Shown here piece after piece: positions 47,301-57,851 of a stretch of DNA of 64,000 nucleotides. Source of the stretch: Diogma glabrata (taxonomy: Eukaryota > Arthropoda > Insecta > Diptera > Cylindrotomidae). Numbering within the stretch: position 1 is the stretch's first letter; each line of letters opens with the position of its first letter. Location of the stretch: assembly GCA_963693315.1 (NCBI GenBank), contig OY856186.1, positions 91,119,554 to 91,183,553 on the forward strand, read 5' to 3'. The position numbers and the translations under genes were made by a program. The notes under the pieces were generated by a model. It saw only the letters and a program-made list of their open reading frames with translations, had not been told where the DNA came from and did no database searches.

Positions 47301-48647
47301 AATAAGATCGCCTGTTATTACAGATAATGGTAATTTACTGACCTTTTCCAAATTTAAATGTCGAAAATGTTTATTATAGTCATCCATGCTGCATATTGAC
47401 ACACAGGACCCCGTATCGCACTCCATCCTGATATTCGAATTCTCAATCGGAAGAACGACTGATTCAATTTGTTTTGAATTTAATTTCCCCTCTGAAAGAT
47501 TGTTAGATGTAAATTCTTCTTCATAACGATCATCATCTACGCAATGAATATTGTTCAAATCGATCCCAGATTCAGAGATGTTTAAATTTCCAAAACTCAG
47601 GTTATTTATTTCATCATTGTCATCAATATTGCTTACTGATGAATGAGTTTTTTCTTGCGATAAATTATCATTTCTGAATCTGGAATTTGAAAATCTATGA
47701 TTAGAATTATTGTTATAATTATTATCTCTATATCTAGAATACTTATCTCTATTATTTGATGAACGCCAAGAAGATGATGATGGTGATGGACAAAATTTTG
47801 CTACATGACCTTGACCACCACAACGATAACATGTAACGTTTTTGTGAAATTTTCTACTAAAACGTCGATTTTTTGATCGACTTCTTGATCTTCCTCTCCA
47901 TGTGTATGATTGTTGACCATTTGATGAGCTTCTACCACGATAACTTGATTCTCTAGAACTGACTGCATTATGATTTGAAAATGTCCTTGCCCTTGAATTA
48001 TGATGTACAGCCGCAATACCAGTTGATGAATGATTATTTTCCATAAAATGTACATCATGTTCCACTAACTCCATTGTAACAGCTTTTTGAACCACTACTT
48101 CATAGGTAGACGAACTATAATTATTAAGTAGTTCTGTTTTTATGTTGGTATTATTTATTCCAAATATGAATTGATCTCGCAAAGCCTTATCTTTATAATT
48201 TTCGAAACAACAGTTTTCAGCAATAACTTGTAATTCAAGTGCAAAATCACTTACGGTTTCTCCACGATGTTGTTTTCGGCTATTGAAAATATAATTTGCA
48301 GTTGCAGTTTTAGGTTTTGGATCAAACAACGCCTTGCATTTTTTTATGATGGCTTCATACGTATACTCTTTTGGCATTTTTGGCTTACAAACTTTTATAA
48401 TTTTGTTTCTTGCGGATGCACGTATTAAATTAGTTAGTAGCAAAATTTTTAATTTCTCTTCTGTTACCTGGTTTAACTCGAAATATCCTTCTAAACCCAC
48501 TAAATAATCTTCAAAACTTTCTCCAATTATGTATGGTTCCATAACTCCAATTAGCTGTTTACTTTCGACTGGTGCCATCGTTAAAACCTTTTTATTATCT
48601 GCACTTTGTTTGGTGAATGCGTCTTTTAAATTTTTTTGATCGCTCAT
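44370..48647 (-). CDS. gag-pol: Mag-like gypsy Gag-Pol polyprotein, 1425 aa
   Basis: The N-terminal 200 residues form a capsid-like domain (FEDYLVGLEGYFELN; FNSRKQHRGETVSDF). A zinc knuckle CYRCGGQGHVAKFC lies near residue 272. The protease site is ECDTGS near residue 410. RT shows ICVDCSVTINKF, CLLDLKGAYQQL and YCYIDDILVG (near residue 702). RNase H starts at VVVCDASDDGL near residue 843. Integrase has H-x3-H and C-x2-C (HSNHSG; CESCQ), then D (HLDFF), D (VCDNG) and E (NGSVERAV). All key residues are present and no stop or frameshift occurs. Gag and Pol are in one frame, as in several Mag relatives. The ATG at 48647 is the first in frame after the leader. Confidence 0.93.
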   Translation of the reverse strand: MSDQKNLKDAFTKQSADNKKVLTMAPVESKQLIGVMEPYIIGESFEDYLVGLEGYFELNQVTEEKLKILLLTNLIRASARNKIIKVCKPKMPKEYTYEAIIKKCKALFDPKPKTATANYIFNSRKQHRGETVSDFALELQVIAENCCFENYKDKALRDQFIFGINNTNIKTELLNNYSSSTYEVVVQKAVTMELVEHDVHFMENNHSSTGIAAVHHNSRARTFSNHNAVSSRESSYRGRSSSNGQQSYTWRGRSRSRSKNRRFSRKFHKNVTCYRCGGQGHVAKFCPSPSSSSWRSSNNRDKYSRYRDNNYNNNSNHRFSNSRFRNDNLSQEKTHSSVSNIDDNDEINNLSFGNLNISESGIDLNNIHCVDDDRYEEEFTSNNLSEGKLNSKQIESVVLPIENSNIRMECDTGSCVSICSMDDYNKHFRHLNLEKVSKLPLSVITGDLIKVVGKILVKVRHCHKIFQLYMVVIDSNKSFVPLLGRVWLDELFPGWRNIFRVNNCNFLDLKENFLSEIKNNFKILFDNNLKSPIKNVVVDIQLIDDAKPIFFRAYTVPFSIRDKVADELKRLVEEGILMPVTKSNWASPIVVVPKPSGEIRICVDCSVTINKFIKTDHYPLPIIDEVLAKLVGSKYFCLLDLKGAYQQLEVSESSRELLTINTHLGLFVYKRLPFGIKPAASIFQSVIDRILAGLNFAYCYIDDILVGAKTLEELRERMRIVFERLKESNVKVNFEKCQFFKESVTYLGHEISASGISPSKKKVEAILAAPEPKNVTQLKSFIGLLNYYSKFLPNLNQKLRVFYNLLKKDSVFHWNETCSKVFKCCKLDVVEKKVLEHYDPKKPLVVVCDASDDGLSGILCHIIGNTEKPVFFVSRTLTNAEKNYPILHREAFAVVFSMEKFYKYVFGHHVTIYSDHKPLEGILNCKNGQPEVVANRLQRYIYRLSMFDYVLKYRKGKLIGHADCLSRLPIDSEMSMEDKQEASLFEIKNLSEGELKLNLGVISEETLKDPFLNQLFNYIIKGWNDSYIPPNFKNYYLKNHSLSTELGCILYGVRVIIPKSLQIHVLKLLHSNHSGIVKMKVVARKYVFWENIDKDIESYAKSCESCQVTQNNKPNKSYGSWPETTFPFERIHLDFFYFGGKQFLILIDIYTRWLEIKLMNNSSATSLCEELESIFRLFGYPTEIVCDNGPPYNSKYFMVFCSDKDIKLTHSPPYHSASNGSVERAVQTTKNVLKKFMLDSQYSSFNLSKNIEKFLSNYRNLPCTDKNIIPSERMLRYKPKFNLEQIRIKEKLSEVENYKKRNVKFDFHCDKKSTELMNRKIVPLVTFLPYENVLYKVNDHGYVKWIKAKILKKISNHIYRIKVYSYGKLAHVNQLRKTILKHHNSNDIVNDYYNNNESEEENNCEYSVILRKSDRLRKPPDWYKP

Positions 48648-48906
48648 AAACTATCAATTTCTTTTATACAAATGACCTCAAATTTAATTTTGTGCTATCA
48701 CAACGTTAATCTGCTATCACAACGTTATTGTAAAAAAAAACCAGAAATAATATTCGACTGCCGTTAGCTATGTATAACAATGTATGTAATGAATCTCACA
48801 TTAACTTTACTTTTTGTAATTTTATTTAACTTCTCTTTTTTTAACTTAAACTTTATTAAACTTTGATTATCACAATAACTTTAGTTTTTTAAATCTTCGT
48901 CGCCAT

Positions 48907-49155
48907 TATTGTGTTCCTATAGTTATACTAAATAAAAGAATAACTATCGTTATACAACTTTTATATCTCATAATAAGTTGATCGTTTATTTAATATGATC
49001 TTTTCACAATAAGATCCTCTTGAACACTGATTAGAACAATAATATTTATAATAACAGATTATGTACAAGTATTATGATAATTACATTTACATGAAATTAA
49101 TAACATAACAAGTATTTCAATTGGGATCAATTGCAACAAAAGAAAGTACATAACA
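48907..49155 (-). repeat. Mag-like 5' LTR (249 bp)
   Basis: It matches 43978-44237 except for a short deletion near 49034 and one or a few substitutions, and is followed by CTTAC (49156-49160). Confidence 0.9.
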
Positions 49156-49160
49156 CTTAC

Positions 49161-50360
49161 ATACCCCAAATTTTGTTTTTTCTTTTGTTTTGGACCATTT
49201 TCTATCTAAATAGCCAACAAAAATTTTAGTGTACGTCTGTGTGTTTGACATTCCTGCATAGGATCTTGATGAAACTTTGGCAAGTGATCCAGGTTCACTT
49301 GAAAATGGAAAATCTAGATTCATTTCAAATTTGGACAAAATGGCGGGGGTCTCCCGAACACCTCTAAGTTTAAATCTAAATTAAAGTATATAAGGTTTTA
49401 GTACTGTTTCCAATATTTCTGCATACCAACTTCCGGTTTGTCCCTTCCGGTTAAAAAGGTTTCTTTGCAGGTGATTATCCCAACTATAGCCTACAATTAC
49501 CAATCGATTTTCACGAAACGTTGGAAAAAGCTTTCAAGTAACATAAAAAAGATTTTATCAGCTTTTGCAAAACATTGGATAAAGGGTTGAGGGGTCCACC
49601 ATACAACAGGTGGTTTTTTCCACAATGTTTCTTATGTTTGTTGGGAGCATACAACATTCGTTCGTGAATGAATTTTGATGACACTCTGGAAGAAGATGCA
49701 AATATGTATGGCAAGGAACTGATTGGTTTTTGAGCGATGGTGAACAAAGTGGGGGAGAGGGGGGGTCCCCGAGCATCTGTTTTTTGAAAGCTCAATAACA
49801 TCTGTACCTAATAATTGAATTGGATGAAACTTGGTACATAAGCATTTGGTTCACAACAGTTCTGCATCCCAACTTCCGGTTTTTCGCTTCCAAATTTTTG
49901 AAGTTTTTTCAGTGTCTTTACGCACACTAAAGTCTACAATAATGAAGTGATTCCCATCTTTTGGGACACATTGATCAAAGTGGTGGAGGGCTACCATACA
50001 ACTGCTGACTTTTCACACTTTGTTTTTAAAGTTTGTTGGGAGCATACAGACTTCATTCGATAATCAATTTTAATGACACAATGAAAAAAAATGGAGACTC
50101 AAATGACAAAGAACTGATTAGTTTTTGGACACTATTGGGATAAGTGGTGGGGGCCTCCCAAAAAAATGTTTATTGTGTCACCTTTTTTTCAATGTTTGTT
50201 GGGAGCATACAACATTCGTTCGCAAATGAATTTTGATGATACTTTGGAAAAAGATGCAAATTTGTATGGTAACAATTCTGCTTCCCAACTTCCGGTTTAT
50301 CACTTCTGGTTAATTTTTTTTTTACTTTTTCAAGTACAACAGAATTTATGTTTGTGGGGA
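49161..50360. repeat. Tandem array of ~420-bp units (CCAACTTCCGGTTT; TTGTTGGGAGCATACA)
   Basis: CCAACTTCCGGTTT lies near 49426, 49866 and 50286. TTGTTGGGAGCATACA lies near 49637, 50035 and 50195. The units are diverged and the last is shortened. A partial copy lies at 54430-54890. Small frames on both strands are by-products. Confidence 0.7.
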
Positions 50361-50696
50361 TACTACTGATTTCTATAATATTTATATAATTAAACCTACG
50401 CGAAATCTATAACATTGGTTAGCCTTCAATTAAAGTATTTGATGGATATTAGCTCACTATATATCCAGAAAACTATGTTTTCAGAGCTGTGGTGAAGTCA
50501 GCCTATGCATCAGCGACGCAATATTTTTTCTTAGAAATAAACAATAATGATATTTCGCAGTAATTGTATGACTTATGATATGAAGTAGGCTTGCAGTGTG
50601 TTTTTTCATATAGTGTCATACATTGTCACTTATATGTTCTGTGGTAGATTTGATATTTGTTTTTTCGTTCGTAATAACGTTGCAAAGATCTAGTTT

Positions 50697-51018
<322 letters not shown>

Positions 51019-51029
51019 CACATATATTA

Positions 51030-51145
51030 TTTTAAATATTTTATTTTACTTGTTATAAGTTTCGCAATAAAACAAGTAAAATAAAATATTAAAAATAATA
51101 TTAAAATGTTTCGCCAAGTGCCTACAGCGTCTTCAATTATGTATA
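51030..51145 (+). repeat. Hairpin plus short conserved frame, copy 1
   Basis: A hairpin with arms TATTTTATTTTACTTGTT and AACAAGTAAAATAAAATA (51040-51090) is followed by ATGTTTCGCCAAGTGCCTAC. The latter is shared with copies at 57230-57280 (minus strand) and 61470-61530. It runs into a TA array at about 51150. Confidence 0.65.
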
Positions 51146-51146
51146 T

Positions 51147-51260
<114 letters not shown>

Positions 51261-51519
51261 TAGCAGGCCCGGCGTGCTTCGCTACGCTTATAAATAAAGT
51301 TTTTGCGTAGACATTTTGTTGACGTAGAAGCAATGATTTCAAAAGTGGTAGTGAGAAATGATAGCATAATTTTCAATTTTTATTTTTAAAAATATGAATG
51401 AAAACCAGCTGATCAGTTCGGATATATGAAAAATTAGCAATCAAATAAGTTTTGAAGTAAGCAATAAAAAAATGTATAAATATATAAAAAAGCCGAACAG
51501 TCGATTCTTTAATTTTTTA

Positions 51520-51572
51520 TTTTTTTTTAATACTTATTCTGCTACTCGGGACGCCGGGTCAGCTTGTAAGAT
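51520..51572 (+). repeat. Second Helitron-like end sequence
   Basis: GACGCCGGGTCAGCTTGTAA is an inverted, diverged relative of the CTAGCAGGCCCGGCGTGC end at 51260. It may mark another Helitron-type terminus nested in the first. Confidence 0.35.
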
Positions 51573-51778
51573 AAAAAAAAGAAAAAAGAAAGTTAATAAG
51601 TCAACGATGTCAAAAAATAATGTCAAATGCCATTATGTCAAAAAATAAAAATTAAAAAACACCTAAAATTTTTTTAATAGTCACTAAAAAATCACAATGA
51701 AAATTACAATTTCAGATTTCTTATTATGATACCTACTTATTATATTTCATTTTATTTTTGCTTATTCTAAATTAATTT

Positions 51779-53301
51779 TCATTTGTATTGAAGTACTTTA
51801 TGGTACACGATATTTTTTGTTTGATTACCTGGCGCGTAAACAAACAGAGTAGATGGTTTTCCAACACGGGAACAGGCAACATACAATTGACCATGCGAGA
51901 AACATGGGTTTTCTAGATTAATACCACAAACACTTAATGACTGCCCCTGGGATTTGTTTAAAGTCATTGTTCCTTTCAATATGATTGCTTCTATTACGTT
52001 ATTCAGTAATTTTTTTATTGCTAATCGTGTGCCGTTACAAAGTCGCGGTTGGTTAATATTTCGCAACATTATAACTGCAGATCCAACCTCTAATTGAAGA
52101 TTGTGAGGTGGCAATCCTGGCAAATCTAGTGAGTTTAAAAATTCCGGTGGATAGTTCACGACATCATCTTCATTAGTTGCCATATCAACTGATTTATATG
52201 TCCTCATTTCGCCAGGAATGTCATCTTGAATTTTGAAATTTAATTCATTTATATCAGTGTTTTTGGCAGCCAGTATAGCTCGTTTGCTCAACCAATAATG
52301 GAATAAGTAATTTTGAGCAACATTTGGAAACTCTTTTTGAATGAGTTCAGCTTTTGATTGCGTTAACTGACAAAAACTCTCAGGAAAGGTGATGCAGCCA
52401 GTCAGCACGTCTATAGGAAAATGGCCATTACCAATATCAATGAGTTGTTTAGAGAATACGTCTCCAGATTGATCATTTTGCAACATGACACGCATATTCT
52501 TGCTTAAATGTAATACCTTGACATGTTTCCACAAATTGGAGGACTTTAAACATGCATTCAGTTCATTAGCATGCGTTGAACGTGGAACCACTTGCAATGT
52601 TTGCCAATAATCTCCTGATAATAAAATCATTGCGCCACCGAATTGGTTTTGGTTGTTCCGTAGATCTTTTAAGGTTCTATCTAAAGCCTTTAAAGATTTT
52701 TTATGCGCCTTTGTGCATTCATCCTACACTATTAGTTTACATTGCTGCAAAACCTTTGCCATTACAGAATTCTTGGAAATGTTGCAGGTTGAAGTTTCGT
52801 TTCTTTGCATATTCAATGGCAATTTTAGAGCTGAATGGGCTGTTCGACCGCCTTCAAGCAAATTTGCTTCAATGTCTGACGAAGCAAGAGTAAGAGCAGT
52901 ATCAGCTTTTGAGCGAATTGTTGCCAATATTAAAGTAATCAAAAAAGTTTTCCTGTACTACCAGGAGCGTCCAAGAAATAAATCCCTCCAGTTCCATCAT
53001 TTATTACTTTTATAAGAGCATCAAATACATACTTTTGTTCTTCGTTCAATAGTGGAAGATTTATTTGAATCGATTCTTTCAAAGTATGGAGATCATACGA
53101 TTTTTCACGTTGTAACTCTTGATGAAAAGCATCGTGCATTGGGCGATTGGACGCGGCCATCCCCAATTGAAATAATAGCTTGTTTGACATCATCAAGCAC
53201 ATATCCTCAATGGAAATCAATGCCTCATTGTAAATTTCTTTACTTATTTGTAAATTCGAATTCCCTGTTCTATTGCGTATATTAAATTTTACCATAGACA
53301 A
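51779..53301 (-). pseudogene. Helitron Pif1-type helicase, decayed
   Basis: The C-terminal part (52630-51779) is an open 283-codon frame with MILLSGDYWQTLQVVPRST, LHLSKNMRV, GSAVIMLRNIN, GTRLAI and a final TLNKSQGQSL/LYVACSRV block, the late motifs of Pif1/RecD-like helicases in Helitrons. The N-terminal part (53301-52939) has LNEEQKYVFDAL and a Walker A variant, APGSTGKLF, where the family has G-G-T-G-K-T. Between them the frame shifts, and the Walker B W-D-E-C position carries a stop before DECT. The protein would unwind DNA during rolling-circle transposition, but this copy cannot work. Confidence 0.85.
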
Positions 53302-53845
53302 TTTGATTTGTTTTTGAGTAATGCTACCATCGTATATATATTGACAAATATTGACATTAATATTTATACGATACCAACGTCACTCAATCGTTTTGAAGAA
53401 TATTCTAAAAAATGAATTAGCGAAATCGGTTCAGCTGCTCTCGAGATTTGCGCTTGGCAACACATTCAGCGAATCATTTTTATATTATTGAGTATAACTG
53501 AGTCACAAACACACAACATTTTTTTAATTTTATAGAAATTTGTGGCTTATAGATTTAGTAATATTATAGATGCACAGCAAAGAGACGTTTACATGTCAAG
53601 TGACATTTTACCACAGACAATAGACAATTTGTTTTTGAGTAATGTTACCATCGTATAAATATTGACATTAATATTTGTACGATACTAACGTCACTCAATT
53701 GTTTTCCCTTCCCGGAACCTCTCCACTAACATTTAAACTTTATGGTATGGTATTAAAGTTCAAATTGACTTTTAAGTATTATTACGAATCGATTGTATGG
53801 GAGTATAGAAAAGTGTTGTTTTTAGACTTTTTCAGGCAATTTTTT
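53282..53845. repeat. Two diverged direct repeats with ATCGTATA...TACGAT hairpin
   Basis: GTTTTTGAGTAATGCTACCA at 53310 recurs with changes at 53631. Each copy is followed by a TATTGACATTAATATTT hairpin region and CAACGTCACTCAAT-like sequence. The first also carries an AGCGAAATCGGTTCAGCTG block (53420), common at insect Helitron ends. Confidence 0.6.
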
Positions 53846-53850
53846 AAATT

Positions 53851-54110
53851 TTTCTCTCCGTAAGAACCATCCTCGTACTTCAAGGAATATTCTAAAAAAA
53901 GAATTAGCGAAATCGGTTTGGTTGCTCTCGAGATTTGCGCTTAGCAACACATTCAGCGATTCATTTTTATATTATAGATTTTTCTCTCCGTAAGAACCAT
54001 CCTCGTACTTCAAGGAATATTCTAAAAAAAGAATTAGCGAAATCGGTTCGGTTGCTCTCAAGAGTTGCGCTTAGCAACACATTCAGCGATTCATTTTTAT
54101 ATTATAGATA
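53851..54110. repeat. 130-bp tandem duplication
   Basis: TTTCTCTCCGTAAGAACCAT starts at 53851 and again at 53981, with only a few differences across the unit. Each unit ends GATTCATTTTTATATTATAG, a Helitron-type end phrase. A diverged third version is at 53395-53495. Confidence 0.85.
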
Positions 54111-54429
54111 TGTAGCTACTTTTCTTTTCAAAATTCGTTCGATATCTGTTTGTACATATGTAATTAGTTTGTTTTGTTTAAACTGATCTGATACATCAGA
54201 TTCTATTTGTACTCAAAACTGTCTGATTCTGAAATTTGCCTATCTCTAGCGGACATCCTGCCTACTTATCAAAATACAGATGATCATGGACCTCATGGAC
54301 CTGCATTGGAGTTGAGCCCATTTAACCCTCGCATAAATTCATCAGATAGGTCAGTCATGCGATCTACACTCTGAGTTGTAGAATGTCTGATATCGGGTTG
54401 CTTCATAAACTGTTTCCTGACATTCCTGC
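54111..54429. other. Interval without recognised feature
   Basis: No coding potential or internal repeat was noticed. Confidence 0.35.
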
Positions 54430-54895
54430 TTGATGATACTTATTGATCCAGGTTCACTGGATTCATTTCAAAATTGGACAAAATGGCAGGGGGTCTCCCG
54501 AAAACCTCTAAGTTTAAATCTCTAATTACTTCTAATCCCAGCTTATGATCTTATTGACACTTGGTATTTAAGGGTTTAGTACTGTTTCCAATATTTGCAT
54601 ACCAATTTTCGGTTTGTCACGATTTTTTTTCAGGTGTTTATCCCTAATGTACCGCACAATTACTGATTGATTTTCATGGAACTTTGGTAAAATCTTTTAC
54701 ATAACATGAGAAATATTTTATCAGCTTTTGGGGTACATTGAATATAGGGTTGAGAGTCCACAAACAACGGGTAATTTTTCACTATGTTTTCAATGTTTGT
54801 TGGGAGCATACAACATTCATTCGTGAATGAATTTTGATGACACTTTGGTAAAAGATGCAAATAAGTATGGCAAGGAGCTAAATTAGAGGTTTATG
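54430..54895. repeat. Dispersed partial copy of the 420-bp unit
   Basis: GATCCAGGTTCACT, AAATGGC(A/G)GGGG-TCTCCCGA and TTGTTGGGAGCATACAACAT match 49280-49690, so the same repeat lies on both sides of the Helitron. Confidence 0.7.
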
Positions 54896-55390
54896 CAACT
54901 AAAGTGAGAAACATAGACTCTGCATTGCAAATTTACTAAATTTTTTTAAAAAACGCATCAATTATTGTACCAAATTTTGTTATTGAATTAAGTGAACATG
55001 AATGCATCAATAAATTTAATTTGTAAGCCTTTGTAATACATTATGTAAAAATGGCTTTTTATTACACATGTTGTAGTTTTACTTCAACTGCTTGTAAAGA
55101 TTACGCAGTTCATATTTTTTGGTTAATAATCAGTCTAAGGTTTAAAAAGTTTTCCGGGGTCGAATTAATTTACCAGTTTACGAGACTGTCTTAAACTGTC
55201 TTTTAATGCTGACTTGTTTTAAACTTGTTTAAATACAATTTTAGTTTAAGGTTAAACTATTTTAATTTTGATTCTTAGTCTCCAAAGCCACACTCCAAAA
55301 TGTATGTATCATGTGAATAGTTTAGGTAAATCTAAAACAAAATGATAAAAAATTATAACTTATATCTTTTAACACAACTTAAACAAATTA
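54896..55390. other. Interval downstream of the UGT gene
   Basis: This AT-rich sequence shows no recognised element. Confidence 0.4.
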
Positions 55391-55392
55391 AT

Positions 55393-55398
55393 TTTATT
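55393..55398 (-). terminator. UGT polyadenylation signal AATAAA
   Basis: The minus strand reads AATAAA about 30 bases after the UGT stop codon, a suitable position for 3' end formation. Confidence 0.55.
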
Positions 55399-55427
55399 TT
55401 TAATACAAGAAAAACTTTTCTTAAATA

Positions 55428-57151
55428 CTAATTGCGTTTTTTACTATTTTTGTAACCATTTCCGTCTATATTACTAACTCCATTTTGCTTTGGAACAATT
55501 ACTTTGAATAATCCAAATAATACGTTAAAAACATTTATTAAACTATAAACAAAAATTCCTATAATTAAGGCTAAAAATGCGAACACATCCCAAAGTAAAT
55601 ATTGTGCCCAACTTAATTTTTTCGCCCCAGAAATCATATGTGGTGCACCTTTATGACGAACAATGTATTCGAGCCAATACATAGATTCTTCCATTGGATG
55701 AACCAAATTATCACGGAACTCGGCAGAGACCCGTTTAGCGTTTTTATAGTAATCTTCATTTGTTATAAGCTCGTTGATGTTATCCAATAAAAGCTCTGGC
55801 GTTATACTTAAAAATTTAATCGATTTGGCAACACCTTTTTTTTTAAGTTTTTCTGCATTACGATTTTGATCACCAAATATTGGTATGAATAAAACTGGAA
55901 TGCCAATATTAATGGCTTCAAGTGTTCCAAACAATCCGCCGTGGGAAATGAATAAAAGAACATTTGGATGAGCCAAAATATCATTCTGTGGCATCCATTT
56001 ACGTATGAAGACGTTTTTAGGAACCTCTAAACTCATTTCATTTTCCCATTTCCATAAGACTATTTGATTTATTTTACTAAAAGCTGTAAGGAATGTTTGC
56101 GCTTTATCTTTTGACATTTTCGAGCTTTGTAAATATGCTCCTAAGCAAAAATAAATCACACCATGTTTAGCGTTATCGATTATTTGTTGTAAATCATCTG
56201 GAAGAGGGTTTGGTGGTTTTACATGTGCTCCAGCAATTTCTATCATACCTGGCAATACTGGTTTTGGTTTCGATAATGTACGATGATTGTTCAGTAATCG
56301 CAACGAAATTGATTTTTCAAGGTCGTAAACAGTTGGAATCGGTTCTTTGATATGAGGAGCGATAAATTTCTCGAGTTGTTTTTGTTGCACTGGTAAATAA
56401 TAAAAATACCTCATAATCATGTCGTACATACAAAGTATAACGTTGTATGTTCTTTGAAAAAAATTCATTTCATCTCCCCAATCTAAAATTAGCTGATGCG
56501 GAACATGTGACCATGGTGTTAGAAGCCCCATGGCACGATCCATATAATCTGAATGTCCCAATGTTGCTGAAAAAAATGATAAGCGATTAGTTAATTCTAA
56601 AAATAGTTTCAATGTGAAAAACTTACAAATAGTGGCAAGTGGTGCATTGTATATATGAGCAAACGCATACCAACTTTCTTGGAAAAATTGTTCACTTATA
56701 ACTAAATCAAAATGTAAATCCTTTCGTTTAAGGAATTCTTGAATTTTAGGATGTGCTAACCCATATTCACTTGAGGTTATTCCCATATCAAAATACATCA
56801 TAACACTTGAAAAGTCCGACATATAGTTGTTACTAAAAAATGATTCCGGAGAATCTGTAAACCAAAACAAAAAACATTTAGAAAAAGTTCCTATGACATT
56901 TATGATTACTTACAATCTCCGTGTAAACTAAAAGGTGGATCTATTAAAATTTCTGTATAGTTCGTGTATAGATGTCCATGTTTTAGAGGATATGTTGCTA
57001 ATGCTGTTACTTCATGACCACGTTCTAATAGAGAACGCATAAAATGGGATAACATCAAAAAATGACTTGGTCCGGGAAATGGTGCAATAAATAACACTTT
57101 AAACGATTGTGCTACCGAGATAATTGCAAAGATATAGATTATCAATTTCAT
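55428..57151 (-). CDS. UDP-glycosyltransferase (UGT), three exons, 534 aa
   Basis: UGTs transfer a sugar from a UDP-sugar (UDP-glucose in insects) to small lipophilic molecules in the ER lumen, for detoxification and pigment or odorant clearance. Exons are 57151-56914, 56854-56627 and 56566-55428. The introns are 59 and 60 bp with GTAAGT/CAG-type borders, and joining them gives 534 codons with no lesion. The second intron has no stop, so the unspliced frame also reads through it. Residues 1-17 form a signal peptide. The catalytic His is in GPSHF near residue 30. The UGT signature runs from WMPQNDILAHP through FISHGGLFGTLEA to FGDQNRNA (about residues 345-395). A membrane span near residues 480-510 is followed by a basic tail. 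The start MKLIIYIF was chosen because it gives the signal peptide; an upstream in-frame ATG at 57280 lies in a repeat. Confidence 0.93.
56567..56626 (-). other. UGT intron 2 (60 bp, in frame)
   Basis: GTAAGTTTTTC at the donor and TTTTTTCAG at the acceptor. Removing it restores the conserved TISTLG-type joint. Its length is a multiple of three and it lacks stops, so retention would add 20 residues. Confidence 0.8.
56855..56913 (-). other. UGT intron 1 (59 bp)
   Basis: Donor GTAAGTAATC, acceptor TGGTTTACAG. Splicing joins HGD to SPESFF with a phase-1 junction. Confidence 0.8.
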
Positions 57152-57229
57152 TTTCTGAAAGCATATATAAAAATATTTAGTATAATTACGACGAAAATAA
57201 TGTATATTTATAAAAACAATCATGTTAAT

Positions 57230-57280
57230 ATAATTAACACTGTTTGCCGTTGGCACTTGGCGTAAGTTTTCAAATAACAT
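57230..57280 (-). repeat. Hairpin plus short conserved frame, copy 2 (frame part)
   Basis: On the minus strand, ATGTTATTTGAAAACTTACG is followed by CCAAGTGCCAACGGCAAAC. It corresponds to 61472-61520 with several synonymous differences. It lies between the 292-bp inverted repeat and the UGT start codon. Confidence 0.7.
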
Positions 57281-57566
57281 AATGTCAATCTCTTGTTACT
57301 TTACGCAAATAACTTATTTAATAAGTTTAATAAAAATTAAAGAAAACAAAGTTTTTTTTATAATTTTACTGTTACTCTATATATATTTCAGCTTGTTAGG
57401 CTATCTGCTGGAGTTAAGCCATCTTCTTAAGTAAGATGGCCTAACAAGCTGAAATATATATATAGAGTAACTGTAAAATTATAAAAAAACTTTGTTTTCT
57501 TTAATTTTTATTAAACTTATTAAATAAGTTATTTGCGTAAAGTAACAAGAGATTGACATTATGTTA
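57275..57566. repeat. 292-bp inverted repeat upstream of UGT
   Basis: Arms of about 135 bp (57275-57412 and 57430-57566) are nearly perfectly complementary around a short loop centred near 57420. It resembles a foldback MITE. The near end is about 124 bp from the UGT start codon, so it probably overlaps the promoter or 5' UTR. Confidence 0.9.
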
Positions 57567-57666
57567 ATAATGTTAATGTTCAATTGTTCAAAAGAGGTAA
57601 ACGCCGAAAGTTCTTCACCGATTGGTTCCTTTAAAATTTTGACATATTGTTGCATTCGATTACTGG

Positions 57667-57759
57667 CATTTTAGGTAGACTTCATATTAAACGCAATGTG
57701 CGTCATACTCGAGTCGTGTGACTATAATATAGTATATATGATAAGCAGCGACGGAAAAT

Positions 57760-57765
<6 letters not shown>
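57667..57765 (+). repeat. Family with ATATGATAAGC, copy 2, leading into a TA array
   Basis: TTTTAGGTAGACTTCATAT, CAATGTGCGTCAT and GTATATATGATAAGC match 63594-63700. It passes straight into the TA array at 57763. Confidence 0.7.

Positions 57766-57848
<83 letters not shown>
57763..57848. repeat. (TA)n microsatellite, ~85 bp
   Basis: This is a pure TA repeat. The flank on the right (GAGCCGGGACGAGGC) is not shared with the other arrays. Confidence 0.97.

Positions 57849-57851
<3 letters not shown>

Larger units (their letters stand above)
43978..49155 (-). mobile_element. Complete Mag-like gypsy LTR retrotransposon, apparently intact
   Basis: LTRs lie at 43978-44237 (3') and 48907-49155 (5'), with CTTAC on both sides (43973-43977 and 49156-49160). 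The minus strand has a primer-site-like TGGCGACGAAGATT next to the 5' LTR and a purine tract AATAAGGGAGA before the 3' LTR. A single open frame of 1425 codons spans gag and pol. The LTRs differ mainly by an 11-12 bp deletion near 49034 and a C/T change. No env is present. Everything needed for mobility seems to be in place. Confidence 0.92.

Noticed and set aside
56906..57280. Upstream ATG at 57280 as the UGT start
   Set aside because: The extra 43 residues come from repeat DNA (the mini-frame) and would bury the signal peptide. The ATG at 57151 gives a normal UGT N-terminus.
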